From Acidimicrobiia bacterium (GTDB lineage Bacteria > Actinomycetota > Acidimicrobiia > Acidimicrobiales > SZUA-35), in NCBI GenBank assembly GCA_029863385.1, contig JAOTVU010000034.1:1-34724 (forward strand): a stretch of DNA of 34,724 nucleotides. The letters are read 5' to 3'. Below the pieces are notes generated by a model. That model did not search any database. It saw nothing but the letters and a program-made list of their open reading frames with translations, and had not been told where the DNA came from. The position numbers and the translations under genes were made by a program. Below are positions 16,178 through 24,038 of this stretch, piece after piece (positions within the stretch are counted from its first letter, which is position 1; every line of letters begins with the position of its first letter).

Positions 16178-17434
16178 GTGACCTCTTCGGATTCACAACT
16201 GGGGAGGCGGTTTTGGTCGCTGTGGGCGGCGTTCACCACCAGCAATCTGGGCGACGGCCTGTCGCTGGTGGCCTTTCCGCTGCTGGCCATCAACCTGACT
16301 GACGACGCCCGCCTCATCGCCACGGTGTCGATGGCCCGATTTCTCCCCTTCCTCGTGGTCGGGCTCCCGGCCGGCGTGATCCTCGACCGCTCGGACCGGC
16401 GTGTTCTGGCCTTGTTCGCTCAAGTCGGCCGTGCCGTTGCCATGGGGCTGATGGCGCTGGCCATCGCCAACGGGTGGGCCACGATCGGTCTCACCGCCGC
16501 CGCAGCGTTCGCCGTCGGCGTCGGGGAGGTCATGGTCGACGGCGGCCTGCCGGCACTGGTCCGGGAGGTCGTGCGGAGCGACCAACTGGAGGTGGCGAAT
16601 TCCCGATTCTCGGCAACCCAGACCGTCAGCAACATGTTCGTCGGGCCTCCCCTCGGAGCCCTGCTGTTCGGCATCGACGCAGCGCTGGTGTTCGCCACGA
16701 CCGCTGCGGCGTATGTGACCGCGATGGTCGTGTTGACCCGTGTGCCCGGCTCGTTCCGGGCTGCCGCCGAGGACGAGGATACGGCGGTCGAGAGCTCGCT
16801 GAGGAAGCAGATGACGGTCGGCCTGACGTACGTGTGGGGCCATCCCGTGCTCCGTCCGCTGGCGTTGACCGTGGCGGCCTTCGCCTTCGTCGCGGAGGCC
16901 GGCAACGCCGTGCACGTCATCCTGGTCACCGAGCGGTTCGGTCTGAGTGAGTTCGGCTACGGACTGATCGTGGCGGTCGACGGTGTGTCCTCGGTCAGCA
17001 TGTCGTTCTTCGTCGCCGGACTCGTCAGATGGAAGAGCCACTCGTTCTCGATGCGTTTCGCCGTGGTCACGTTCGCCATCTCGGCCTGGCTCATGGGGTT
17101 CACCACGGTGGTGGCCGTCCTGGTTCTTGCTGCCGTGATGGGCGGTCTGTCGGACCCGAGCTGGAACGTGGTCTCGGGCACCCTCCGGCAGCGCCTGGTT
17201 CCCGACGAGGTGTTCGGCCGAATGATGACCGCCTACCTGTTCATCGCCTGGAGCGTGCAGCCGCTCGGTGCCCTGGTCGGCGGCGTCATCGCCGAGGCGT
17301 GGGGTGCGCAGTGGGTGTTCGTGATGTCGGGATCGGTCGTGGCGTCGCTGCTGGTGTTCGCCCGGCCGATGTTCCGGGCCGTCGACAACGCGATGGCATC
17401 CGCGGCCGAGGATCCGACAGTGGCGAGAAACTGA
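16178..17434 (+). CDS. MFS transporter (EntS/MFS_3-like exporter)
   Basis: A 418-aa membrane protein with 12 predicted helices. FWSLWAAFTTSNLGDGLSLVAFP is the typical first helix of the MFS_3 (EntS/MacA-like) group, and GLPAGVILDRSDRRVLALF is the conserved loop between helices 2 and 3. A short cytoplasmic loop of about 25 residues joins the halves. Members export siderophores, macrolides or other small molecules; the substrate is unknown. GTG at 16178 is preferred; an adjacent TTG is in frame. It is divergent from the ankyrin lipoprotein gene. Confidence 0.87.
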   Translation: MTSSDSQLGRRFWSLWAAFTTSNLGDGLSLVAFPLLAINLTDDARLIATVSMARFLPFLVVGLPAGVILDRSDRRVLALFAQVGRAVAMGLMALAIANGWATIGLTAAAAFAVGVGEVMVDGGLPALVREVVRSDQLEVANSRFSATQTVSNMFVGPPLGALLFGIDAALVFATTAAAYVTAMVVLTRVPGSFRAAAEDEDTAVESSLRKQMTVGLTYVWGHPVLRPLALTVAAFAFVAEAGNAVHVILVTERFGLSEFGYGLIVAVDGVSSVSMSFFVAGLVRWKSHSFSMRFAVVTFAISAWLMGFTTVVAVLVLAAVMGGLSDPSWNVVSGTLRQRLVPDEVFGRMMTAYLFIAWSVQPLGALVGGVIAEAWGAQWVFVMSGSVVASLLVFARPMFRAVDNAMASAAEDPTVARN

Positions 17435-17537
17435 TCGGGATCGCTTGATCAGTGGACCATCGGCCCTACCTCCACGCCGACGACAGCCGGATGCTGGAGG
17501 TGACACAACAGGCAGGGCCAACGAAGGAGGACCTCGC

Positions 17538-18005
17538 ATGACCACCTCGACCACCCTGAAGATGCCCGGGACGCCAAAGCCCTGGATGAATGCCGCGATG
17601 CGTACGATGCTCGGTCTGCCCGGGCTGCGCCGGCTGCTGGGCAGGATGTTCGCCGTTATCACGGTCACCGGCGCCAAATCCGGCAGGAAGTACTCGACCC
17701 CGATTCAGTATCTGCGGTTCGACGGCGACTACGTGGTTCTCTCGGAACGACACCGGGTCTGGTGGCGCAATTTCCGCACCCGGCCCGAGGTGACGCTGAC
17801 CACTGGGGCCCGGACGATAACCGGCCGGGCCCGTATTGCCGAGGGCGATGAGGCTCATCAGGTACTGACGGTGTGTCTCACCGCCAACCCGAGAGTGGCC
17901 AAGTACTACGGCATCAAGACCGATGACAGGGCGGCGATTGACCCGGCCGACATCGATCGGCTGAGTGAGCTGGTCGTACCGATCGTCATCACTCCGGCAA
18001 CCTAG
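17538..18005 (+). CDS. Ddn-like nitroreductase/quinone reductase family protein (F420-dependent type)
   Basis: A 155-aa protein of the split-barrel family to which mycobacterial Ddn belongs. TVTGAKSGRKYSTPIQYLRF is the typical first strand pair, followed by VVLSERHRVWWRNFRTRPEVTL (shown as family hallmark in two parts: VVLSERH and WWRNFRTRPEVTL). The C-terminal part has VAKYYGIKTD. Relatives use reduced coenzyme F420 on quinones or nitro compounds; F420 use is inferred. ATG at 17538 has AAGGAGG 7 nt upstream, which decides against an upstream in-frame start at 17445. The stop is directly followed by the GTG of the CapA-like gene, so the two are co-transcribed. Confidence 0.85.
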   Translation: MTTSTTLKMPGTPKPWMNAAMRTMLGLPGLRRLLGRMFAVITVTGAKSGRKYSTPIQYLRFDGDYVVLSERHRVWWRNFRTRPEVTLTTGARTITGRARIAEGDEAHQVLTVCLTANPRVAKYYGIKTDDRAAIDPADIDRLSELVVPIVITPAT

Positions 18006-19064
18006 GTGGTGAGCGGTCGGCTCCTGGCGGTGGCGTTGCTCGTTGCGTCGATGTCGGCGTGCACGTCCGAATCGGCGGTGGGATCCGCGCCGCGTCCGGA
18101 TGCGACCACCCGACGTGCCGCCACGTCGACGCCGACGACTGTTCAGGCGCAACAGCCAACGTCGACGACGGAGCCGACGACCACCGAACCGCCCCGTGGG
18201 AATCTCGTCATTCAGGGAGTCGGCGACGTCGCCCTCGACCCCTCCTACATCCCCAACCTGGCCCGGCACGGATACGGGTTCGCCTTCGAGGGCCTCGACG
18301 GTTTGTTCCTGAACGACGATCTGACTGTGATGAACCTGGAGTGTGCACCGTCGAACATCGGTCAACCGCTCGAGAAGGCCTTCAACTTCCGCTGCGATCC
18401 CGACGCCCTCACCGTGGCCCGAGCCAACGGCGTCGACGTCGCCAATCTCGCCAACAATCACGGTCTCGACTTCGGCGTCGAGGCCATGCTCGACGGGCGG
18501 GCCAACATCGAAGCTGCCGGCATTGCGCCCGTCGGGGTCGGTCACAACCGGCAACAGGCCGTCGCACCGGCGGTGTTCGACATCAACGGATGGACCATTG
18601 CCGTCCTGGGGATGAACGGCGTTGTTTCGGCCGAATGGTGGATCGCCGACACGGACCAGCCCGGCATGGCCAGTGGGGACGACGTCGAGCAGATGGTGGC
18701 CGCGGTGGAGGCGGCCGGCGAGGTGGCCGACATCGTCATCGTCAGCATCCACTGGTTGTGGGAGCTGGAGACCGAGCCCCGGCCGGACGACAGGGAGCGG
18801 GCGGAAGCGATGGTGGCCGCCGGTGCCGACATCGTGTTCGGGCACCATCCCCACCGGTTGGGCGACGTCGAGCTCATCGACGGCCGGCCGGTCTTCTGGA
18901 CACTCGGCAATTTCGTGTGGCCTCGACTCTCCGACGCCGGTGCCACCACCGCTGTGGCGCGGGTCGTCATCCACCCCGACGGCACGATGGAGGCCTGCCT
19001 TATCCCGGCCTTCATCGCCACGTCGGGCCGGCCGGAACTCACCGGCCCGCCACCGTGCGACTGA
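18006..19064 (+). CDS. CapA/PGA_cap-family lipoprotein
   Basis: A 352-aa protein. The signal and lipobox (VASMSAC, Cys about 19) are followed by a Thr/Pro-rich linker of about 45 residues and a complete PGA_cap domain. Domain motifs are GVGDVALDPSYI, VMNLECA, NLANNHGLDFGVEAMLD, VIVSIHWLWELE and VFGHHPHRLGDVELIDGRP, then FWTLGNFVW. These are the metal-binding and core motifs of this metallophosphatase-like fold. Members act in polyglutamate export, or as hydrolases on the cell surface. GTG at 18006 abuts the stop of the Ddn-like gene; GTG at 18009 is equally possible. A second CapA-like gene is cut by the left window edge. Confidence 0.88.
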   Translation: MVSGRLLAVALLVASMSACTSESAVGSAPRPDATTRRAATSTPTTVQAQQPTSTTEPTTTEPPRGNLVIQGVGDVALDPSYIPNLARHGYGFAFEGLDGLFLNDDLTVMNLECAPSNIGQPLEKAFNFRCDPDALTVARANGVDVANLANNHGLDFGVEAMLDGRANIEAAGIAPVGVGHNRQQAVAPAVFDINGWTIAVLGMNGVVSAEWWIADTDQPGMASGDDVEQMVAAVEAAGEVADIVIVSIHWLWELETEPRPDDRERAEAMVAAGADIVFGHHPHRLGDVELIDGRPVFWTLGNFVWPRLSDAGATTAVARVVIHPDGTMEACLIPAFIATSGRPELTGPPPCD

Positions 19065-19082
19065 CAGCGAAGCCGACCAGGC

Positions 19083-19655
19083 TCAACCCGTGGCAACGAT
19101 CCGACCGGCATCCCATCCCGGTGCACGACCGCCCGGCGGTGGGTGGAGCCCTTCCAGGGCGACGCCACTGCGGGTGAGCACCCAGGCGACGACGGAGTTC
19201 GAGTTCCACATCTCGCCGGTGGCCGCTTCGTCGCGACCCCAGACCGGCGTCGGCACACCGGGCAAGAGCTCGAGAACCCGCTGTCCGATCTCGGGGTCGC
19301 CGGTCAGGCGGACGGGGCTGTCGACCGCGGCGGCGACATCGGGGATGGTGCCGTCGCGCCAGCAGCGGACTTCGTAGCGGAAGATGCGGAAACGTCCTGC
19401 GGCCCGTAGTCCGACCGGGCCGACGGCGACGACGCCGCGGGCATCGCCGTCGTCGTCGGGAACCGGAGCCTGCTCGATGGTGTAGAGGCCGAGCGGCACC
19501 GACACCTGCAGCGCCGCGTGGTAGAGATCACAGGGTGGTCGTCGATGGCGGCGGGCCGAAAAGGTCTCGAACAGACGGCCGCTGAGTTGCACGACCGGTG
19601 AACCGGCACCCAGCGGAATCCAGTAGAGGTCGACTGCCGATTTCGTTGAGGTCAC
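19083..19655 (-). CDS. Conserved hypothetical protein with a CDLYH motif
   Basis: A 190-aa protein without signal peptide or membrane segment. RRPPCDLYHAALQV (C42, H46), FRIFRYEVRCWRDGTIPD and GEMWNSNSVVAWVL are its striking parts. The Cys-His pair and the Asn/Ser-rich C-terminal helix recall papain-like amidase or NlpC/P60-type folds, but I do not recognise the family and the resemblance is only suggestive. GTG at 19655 has AAAGG 7 nt upstream; an upstream ATG at 19724 is less likely. It is convergent with the CapA-like gene and divergent from the DUF4386-like gene. Confidence 0.7.
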   Translation of the reverse strand: MTSTKSAVDLYWIPLGAGSPVVQLSGRLFETFSARRHRRPPCDLYHAALQVSVPLGLYTIEQAPVPDDDGDARGVVAVGPVGLRAAGRFRIFRYEVRCWRDGTIPDVAAAVDSPVRLTGDPEIGQRVLELLPGVPTPVWGRDEAATGEMWNSNSVVAWVLTRSGVALEGLHPPPGGRAPGWDAGRIVATG

Positions 19656-19870
19656 TGGCCTACCTTTCCGATCCCATACGAATGTCCCAGCGGACGATGT
19701 CTCGCCGCCGGGCGAGCCTCGCATACCACGTTGAGCGCAACCGGACTACCGACCAAGGGACAAAGGTCATGACCTGCGATGAGATCGAAGGACGTTGTGC
19801 CCTGGTCCGGCACCGGTCGGCGAAGTAGCGTTCAAATCGGCCGGCGGCTTGCAGTCTTGCGGAGAAGATC

Positions 19871-20563
19871 ATGACGGCTCTCGTGGAAACCACCAGCGAT
19901 GTTGCGACGCTCAAGAAGACGGCCCGCCTGGCCGGCCTTTCGTACCTTGGTTTGGCCATCTCCGGTGTACTCGGATTTCTCGTCGTTCGTTCGCAGCTCT
20001 ACGTGGCCGATGACGCCGCGGAGACCGCGGCAAACCTCGTCGACAAGGAGGGCCTGGCCCGGCTGGGAATCGTTCTCGAGCTGGCCATTGTCTGGACGCA
20101 GGCGCTGGCCGCCCTGTACTTCTACAAGCTGTTCCGCGGCGTCGACTCGTTCGCCGCCGGCTCGCTCGCCGCCTTCGGCCTCATGAACTCGGCTGTTCTG
20201 CTCACCTCGGTGGCGTTCACCGCCACCGCCCTCGACGCCGCCCTCGATGGCGGAGCCGAAACGGCGCAGCTGCTTTATGATCTGAGCGAGTCCGCCTGGG
20301 GTGTCGGTGCCATCTTCTTCGGGCTGTGGCTGCTGCCGATGGGCTGGCTGGTTCGGCGTTCGAACTACATGCCCGCAATGCTGGGATGGCTCCTGCTCGT
20401 CAGCGGTGTCGGCTACATCCTCAGCGCTCATATCGCCTTCCTGCTTCCGGACGCCACCACCCTGGCCGATGTCCTCACCTTCCCGGCCACCGTCGGCGAG
20501 TTCTGGATGATCGGCTACCTGCTGTGGAAGGGCGTCGGCGGACCGGCAGCGGAGCGCCGCTGA
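19871..20563 (+). CDS. DUF4386-like membrane protein
   Basis: A 230-aa protein with about six hydrophobic helices. KKTARLAGLSYLGLAISGVLG, FYKLFRGVD, FFGLWLLPMGWLV and the closing LTFPATVGEFWMIGYLLWKG follow the DUF4386 pattern; function is unknown. ATG at 19871 has GGAG about 7 nt upstream. It stands alone and is convergent with the FMN-binding gene (stops 33 bp apart). Confidence 0.82.
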   Translation: MTALVETTSDVATLKKTARLAGLSYLGLAISGVLGFLVVRSQLYVADDAAETAANLVDKEGLARLGIVLELAIVWTQALAALYFYKLFRGVDSFAAGSLAAFGLMNSAVLLTSVAFTATALDAALDGGAETAQLLYDLSESAWGVGAIFFGLWLLPMGWLVRRSNYMPAMLGWLLLVSGVGYILSAHIAFLLPDATTLADVLTFPATVGEFWMIGYLLWKGVGGPAAERR

Positions 20564-20595
20564 GGGCCCGACCCGACGCCGATTCGTGCCGCCCC

Positions 20596-21282
20596 CTACA
20601 CCGAATCGTCGAGTGGGTGGGCGTTGGTGCCGCCAAGGGCCTCGACGGCGGCGGGCATGGCGACACCGTCGCGCAGATCGGCGGCCGGGTACGGTGCGCC
20701 CCAGGCCGTCACCAACGGCACGACGCCGGCCCAGTGATCGAGTTCCAGGTCCTCGGGTTCGTCGATCGGATCGCCGTCACGCACTTTGGCCGACGACTCG
20801 GTGAGCGGCATCGTGAGAACCATCGTCTGTTTGAGATCGATATCGGACGGAGGTCGGGCCGTGTCCCAGATGGGAGCGATATGGTCGTTGATGACCTGCA
20901 GCGCTGCGGCCTTCTCGTCGGTGCCGGCGATGACGGTTGCCGTGCCCCGCACCACGACCGAGCGGTAATTCATGGAGTTGTGCAGCGGTGTCCGGGCCAC
21001 GACGAGCCCGTCGACGATGGTGACCGTGACACAGACATCAAAGCCTCGGCCGGCTCGCATCATGGCGTTGGCCACCGACCCGTGCAGCAGCAGCTCGTCA
21101 TGCCGGACACCGTAGACCATGGGTAACACGATCGGTCCGTCCTCCGTGGCCGCGCCGACGTGGGCGATGATCCCGGCGTCGAGGATCGAACGGATCGCCT
21201 CCCGGTCATACACGGCACGATCGGCGCCGCGTTTCATCGTGGTGCGTTCCGACGCAGGACCTGCCGATTCAGCCGATGTCAT
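20596..21282 (-). CDS. Pyridoxamine-5'-phosphate-oxidase-related (FMN-binding split barrel) protein
   Basis: A 228-aa protein. ILDAGIIAHVGAATEDGPIVLPM is the characteristic first strand pair, followed by DELLLHGSVANAMMRAG, VCVTVTIVDGLVVAR and NYRSVVVRGTA. These are typical of the NimA-like Pyridox_ox_2 group. The C-terminal part contains AGVVPLVTAWG. Members bind FMN or a related flavin and reduce small molecules; substrate is unknown. ATG at 21282 is used; ATG at 21237 (before KRGADRAVYD) is an alternative that would also fit the family. Confidence 0.82.
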   Translation of the reverse strand: MTSAESAGPASERTTMKRGADRAVYDREAIRSILDAGIIAHVGAATEDGPIVLPMVYGVRHDELLLHGSVANAMMRAGRGFDVCVTVTIVDGLVVARTPLHNSMNYRSVVVRGTATVIAGTDEKAAALQVINDHIAPIWDTARPPSDIDLKQTMVLTMPLTESSAKVRDGDPIDEPEDLELDHWAGVVPLVTAWGAPYPAADLRDGVAMPAAVEALGGTNAHPLDDSV

Positions 21283-21325
21283 AGGGTCCTCACGATAGTG
21301 ACCGGGTTGGCGGCCTCGCCGAGAT

Positions 21326-22546
21326 TCAGGCCGCCCACACCTTCGCCCGGCGGCCGATCTCGTCGAGGATGTGGCGGAGCGTGTCGTAGTTCTCGTGCCG
21401 CACCCTCACCCACGCGTTGGCCTTGTAGCCCGCCTCGACGCCCTGGGTCGGTGTGCCCGGATCGGGGAAGTGGGCGTCGATGATGTGTGGCCCGAATTCG
21501 GCCTGCAGGGCGTCAAGACCCTCATACCCGGTGATATGGCCGTCCTGGCTTGGGCGAAGAGCGATCATCCCGGCGGCATACCGGCGGGAGGCACGGGCGT
21601 GGGTGTGGCCGTGCACGATCAGCTGCGCCCACTCCCGGTACAGGTCGAGGTCGTTGCCGGCGGAGTACAGGTCCCACATCGACACCCCCGGCGGTCGGCA
21701 GCCGATCTCGGAGAATTTCAAGCCCTTCGGCCCGAAGAACCACTCCATGTGGGTGGCCGAGGTTTCGATGTCGAGGACCTCCAGGACCCGCCGCCCCATC
21801 TCCCTCACCTCGGCGTAGCGGGAGTCCTCCACCTCGTTGGTGGCCACGATCTGCGGCGAGATCCAGCGGGTCCGCATCGCCTCCAGCACGCCCGGGTAGT
21901 AGTGGGAGATGAACTCGTGCGCCACCTCGCCGTTGACCGTCAACGTGTCCCAGAAACCCTCGTGACCCTCCACGAACTCCTCGATCGCCACCGAGGCGCC
22001 GGCCCCGACTCCAGAAGCCGCAAGCGCCGCCAGCAGCGACGGCTCGTCGTCGACCCGGCTCGTACCCGACGCCCCCGCCCCGTCCCGGGGCTTGACGATG
22101 AGCGGGTAGCCGACCCGAGCTGCGAACTCCCGGATCTCCTCGACGTTCGCCGATCCCAGCGAATGCGCCGTCGGTATCCCGGCGTCGGCCAGCACCTGTT
22201 TCATCGACGGCTTGTCGCGACACAACCAGGCCGTTCGGCCCGTGGTGCCGGGGATGGTGCACCGCTCCCGCACATGGGCCGTCGGCAGAATATGGGCCTC
22301 GACGGTGGCTTCCAGTCGATCGACCCAACCCCGGCCCTGCGCCTCCCGAACCGCCCACTCCAGCGCACCCTCATCGGTGACCGAGCCGATCCGCTGGTAG
22401 TAGTGGAGCCAGCTGCGAAGGTCGTCGTCGAGATCACCGAAATCGCGTTCGCCGATGCCGGTCACCGTTGCGCCGACCTGGATGAGGGCCCGCACGAACT
22501 CCCGCTGATTCGAAGGAAAGGCCGGTTCGACGAAGATCACGTGCAT
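21326..22546 (-). CDS. ATP-grasp ligase 1 (L-amino-acid-ligase-like), divergent arm of the cluster
   Basis: A 406-aa protein. A Rossmann-like N-terminal domain begins MHVIFVEPAFPSNQREFVRA. The ATP-grasp domain has KPSMKQVLADAGIPTAHS (about 112-129), the nucleotide-binding Lys in PLIVKPRDGAG (K152), and IEEFVEG (about 188-194). It also has ATHMEWFF and FSEIGCRPPG (E268, E280, R284), which supply Mg-binding Glu residues. This is the layout of carboxylate-amine ligases that make an amide bond through an acyl phosphate. ATG at 22546 has GGAGG 7 nt upstream; a longer in-frame opening is rejected. It diverges from the operon starting at 22680 and is a paralogue of the ligases at 22778 and 24039. 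Confidence 0.85.
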   Translation of the reverse strand: MHVIFVEPAFPSNQREFVRALIQVGATVTGIGERDFGDLDDDLRSWLHYYQRIGSVTDEGALEWAVREAQGRGWVDRLEATVEAHILPTAHVRERCTIPGTTGRTAWLCRDKPSMKQVLADAGIPTAHSLGSANVEEIREFAARVGYPLIVKPRDGAGASGTSRVDDEPSLLAALAASGVGAGASVAIEEFVEGHEGFWDTLTVNGEVAHEFISHYYPGVLEAMRTRWISPQIVATNEVEDSRYAEVREMGRRVLEVLDIETSATHMEWFFGPKGLKFSEIGCRPPGVSMWDLYSAGNDLDLYREWAQLIVHGHTHARASRRYAAGMIALRPSQDGHITGYEGLDALQAEFGPHIIDAHFPDPGTPTQGVEAGYKANAWVRVRHENYDTLRHILDEIGRRAKVWAA

Positions 22547-22572
22547 GGTGAATCCTCCACGGTGAAACCTCC
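22547..22572 (-). repeat. Duplicated ribosome-binding-site unit before ATP-grasp ligase 1
   Basis: On the plus strand GGTGAATCCTCC (22547-22558) and GGTGAAACCTCC (22561-22572) differ at one base. Read on the minus strand, each unit is a GGAGG ribosome site 7 nt before a start (ATG at 22546, GTG at 22560). The upstream one opens only a 7-codon frame in another phase that overlaps the ligase start. Confidence 0.5.
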
Positions 22573-22666
22573 TCACGGCCCGTCGGTCCGAAACCGGTGA
22601 CCGATGACATACCAACTGGTTCGACGCCAAACCTATCCCCGGTCGCCCGATCGAGTCGAACCGACA

Positions 22667-22672
22667 TAGGAT
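22667..22672 (+). promoter_or_regulatory. -10-like box placed for leaderless transcription of the 33-aa ORF
   Basis: TAGGAT fits TAnnnT and ends 7 nt before the ATG at 22680, so transcription would begin at or near the A of the start codon. No clear -35 is seen. The same spacing occurs before the 43-aa gene at 33875. Confidence 0.42.
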
Positions 22673-22679
22673 CAGACCC

Positions 22680-22781
22680 ATGACCGTCGCAACGGCGGAG
22701 CCGTTACCTACCGAGTTTCACCTGGCGGCGAAACATCGTCCGCTCGAGTCGTTCGGATGGGATTGGACGGTGGACCCATGA
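22680..22781 (+). CDS. 33-aa peptide ORF coupled to ATP-grasp ligase 2 (possible precursor or leader peptide)
   Basis: The frame begins MTVATAEPLPTEFHLAAKH and ends RPLESFGWDWTVDP. It has no ribosome site, but the -10-like TAGGAT 7 nt upstream fits leaderless expression. Its TGA (22779-22781) overlaps the ATG of the next gene as ATGA, the arrangement expected for translational coupling, and that gene has no strong ribosome site of its own. The first part looks like a leader (Pro, Glu, a short helix). The C-terminal part is aromatic and acidic (W27, D28, W29, D32). It could be a ribosomal precursor modified by the neighbouring ligases, a leader peptide that only controls translation, or chance. 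No family is recognised. Confidence 0.5.
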   Translation: MTVATAEPLPTEFHLAAKHRPLESFGWDWTVDP

Positions 22782-24028
22782 CCGCCCTGGTCCTCGTTGT
22801 TCCCTACGGACTTGCCGGCACGATGCGCTTCGTCGACGCTGCAGCCACGCTCGACGGGGTCAGCCTCGGGCTCATCTCGCACGAATCCGCCTCCGGGCTG
22901 GCGGCGAAGATGTCGTCCGATACGCGAGGCCACATCCGAGGTTTCGTCCAGATCGACGACGCCTTCAACCCTGATCACCTCGAAGCGGGGGTGCGGCGAA
23001 TGGCGGCGGAACTCGGGACCGGGCGGGTCGACGCCCTGGCCGCCATCCTCGAACCATTGCAGGTGCCTCTGGCGGTGGTACGCGAACGACTCGGGATCCG
23101 GGGTATGGACGTTGCCGAAGCCGACCGCTTCCGCAACAAGAGCCGGATGAAGGACACCCTGCGGGCCGCCGGTCTGCCTTGCGCCCGCCACCGTCTGGCC
23201 ACTTCGGCCGACGAGGCCCTCGCCTTCGCGGAGGAGGTGATGCCCCTCGTCGCCAAACCCCCGGCCGGTGCCGGAGCCATCGACACCTTCCGGGTCGACG
23301 ACCGATCTCAGCTCGAGAGCTGGGTCGGTCACACCACCCCGACCTCGGAGCGGCCGCTGCTCCTGGAGGAGTTCATCCGGGGCGAGGAGTTCTCCTTCGA
23401 CTCGGTGACCGTCGACGGCCAACACGTGTTCCACTCGATTTCGTCGTACTCGCCGACCCCTCTCGAGGTGATGAGCACACCGTGGATTCAATGGACGGTG
23501 CTGTTCCCCCGCCACATCGACGGTCCTGAGTTCGCCCCGATCACCGAGGCCGGTCCGAAGGCGCTGGCCGCTCTTGGCATGGTGACGGGCATGAGTCACC
23601 TGGAGTGGTTTCGGCGGTCCGACGGGACGATCGCCATCTCCGAGGTCGGGGCCCGGCCGCCGGGTGCGCAGATGACCAGCCTGCTGTCGTATGCCCACGG
23701 GCACGACTTCTACCGGGCGTGGGCCGAACTCAACGCCTTCGGCACCTTCGACCCGCCTCCCCGGTCCTACGCCGCCGGGGCCGCCTACCTGCGGGGCATG
23801 GGTTCGGGCCAGGTCAGCCACGTCGAGGGCATCGAGGCGGTCCACCGACAGCTGGGCGATCTTGTGGTCGAGGCCCGGCTGCCGGCCCAGGGTCAGGCCA
23901 AGTCGTCGAGCTACGAGGGAGAGGGCTACGTCATCCTCCGCCACCCCGAAACCGACGTCGTTGCCGATGGGCTGAAGAAGATCGTGTCGGGTATCCGGGT
24001 CCATCTCGCCGATCAATCGTGGGAGTGA
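22778..24028 (+). CDS. ATP-grasp ligase 2
   Basis: A 416-aa protein and paralogue of ligases 1 and 3. The N-terminal Rossmann-like part begins MTALVLVVPYGLAGTMRF. NKSRMKDTLRAAGLPCARH (about 120-138) precedes the ATP-binding Lys in MPLVAKPPAGAG (K160). LLEEFIRGEEFSFDSV (about 195-210) and SHLEWFRR (E276) follow. ISEVGARPPG (E289, R293) completes the metal site. The C-terminal about 100 residues resemble the small lid domain of L-amino-acid ligases. Its ATG overlaps the stop of the 33-aa ORF; the next ligase starts 10 nt after its stop. It should couple a carboxylate to an amine at the cost of ATP. Substrates are unknown. Confidence 0.87.
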   Translation: MTALVLVVPYGLAGTMRFVDAAATLDGVSLGLISHESASGLAAKMSSDTRGHIRGFVQIDDAFNPDHLEAGVRRMAAELGTGRVDALAAILEPLQVPLAVVRERLGIRGMDVAEADRFRNKSRMKDTLRAAGLPCARHRLATSADEALAFAEEVMPLVAKPPAGAGAIDTFRVDDRSQLESWVGHTTPTSERPLLLEEFIRGEEFSFDSVTVDGQHVFHSISSYSPTPLEVMSTPWIQWTVLFPRHIDGPEFAPITEAGPKALAALGMVTGMSHLEWFRRSDGTIAISEVGARPPGAQMTSLLSYAHGHDFYRAWAELNAFGTFDPPPRSYAAGAAYLRGMGSGQVSHVEGIEAVHRQLGDLVVEARLPAQGQAKSSSYEGEGYVILRHPETDVVADGLKKIVSGIRVHLADQSWE

Positions 24029-24038
24029 GCGTGCCGTC

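Noticed and set aside
16193..17677. 494-codon open frame on the minus strand
   Set aside because: It is the complement of the MFS gene; the composition is a shadow and there are no domains.
22680..22781. Classical microviridin-type graspetide precursor
   Set aside because: The usual PFFxxxLP-type leader and repeated Thr/Asp core are absent, and the neighbouring ATP-grasp proteins look like L-amino-acid ligases. The peptide is therefore reported without a class.
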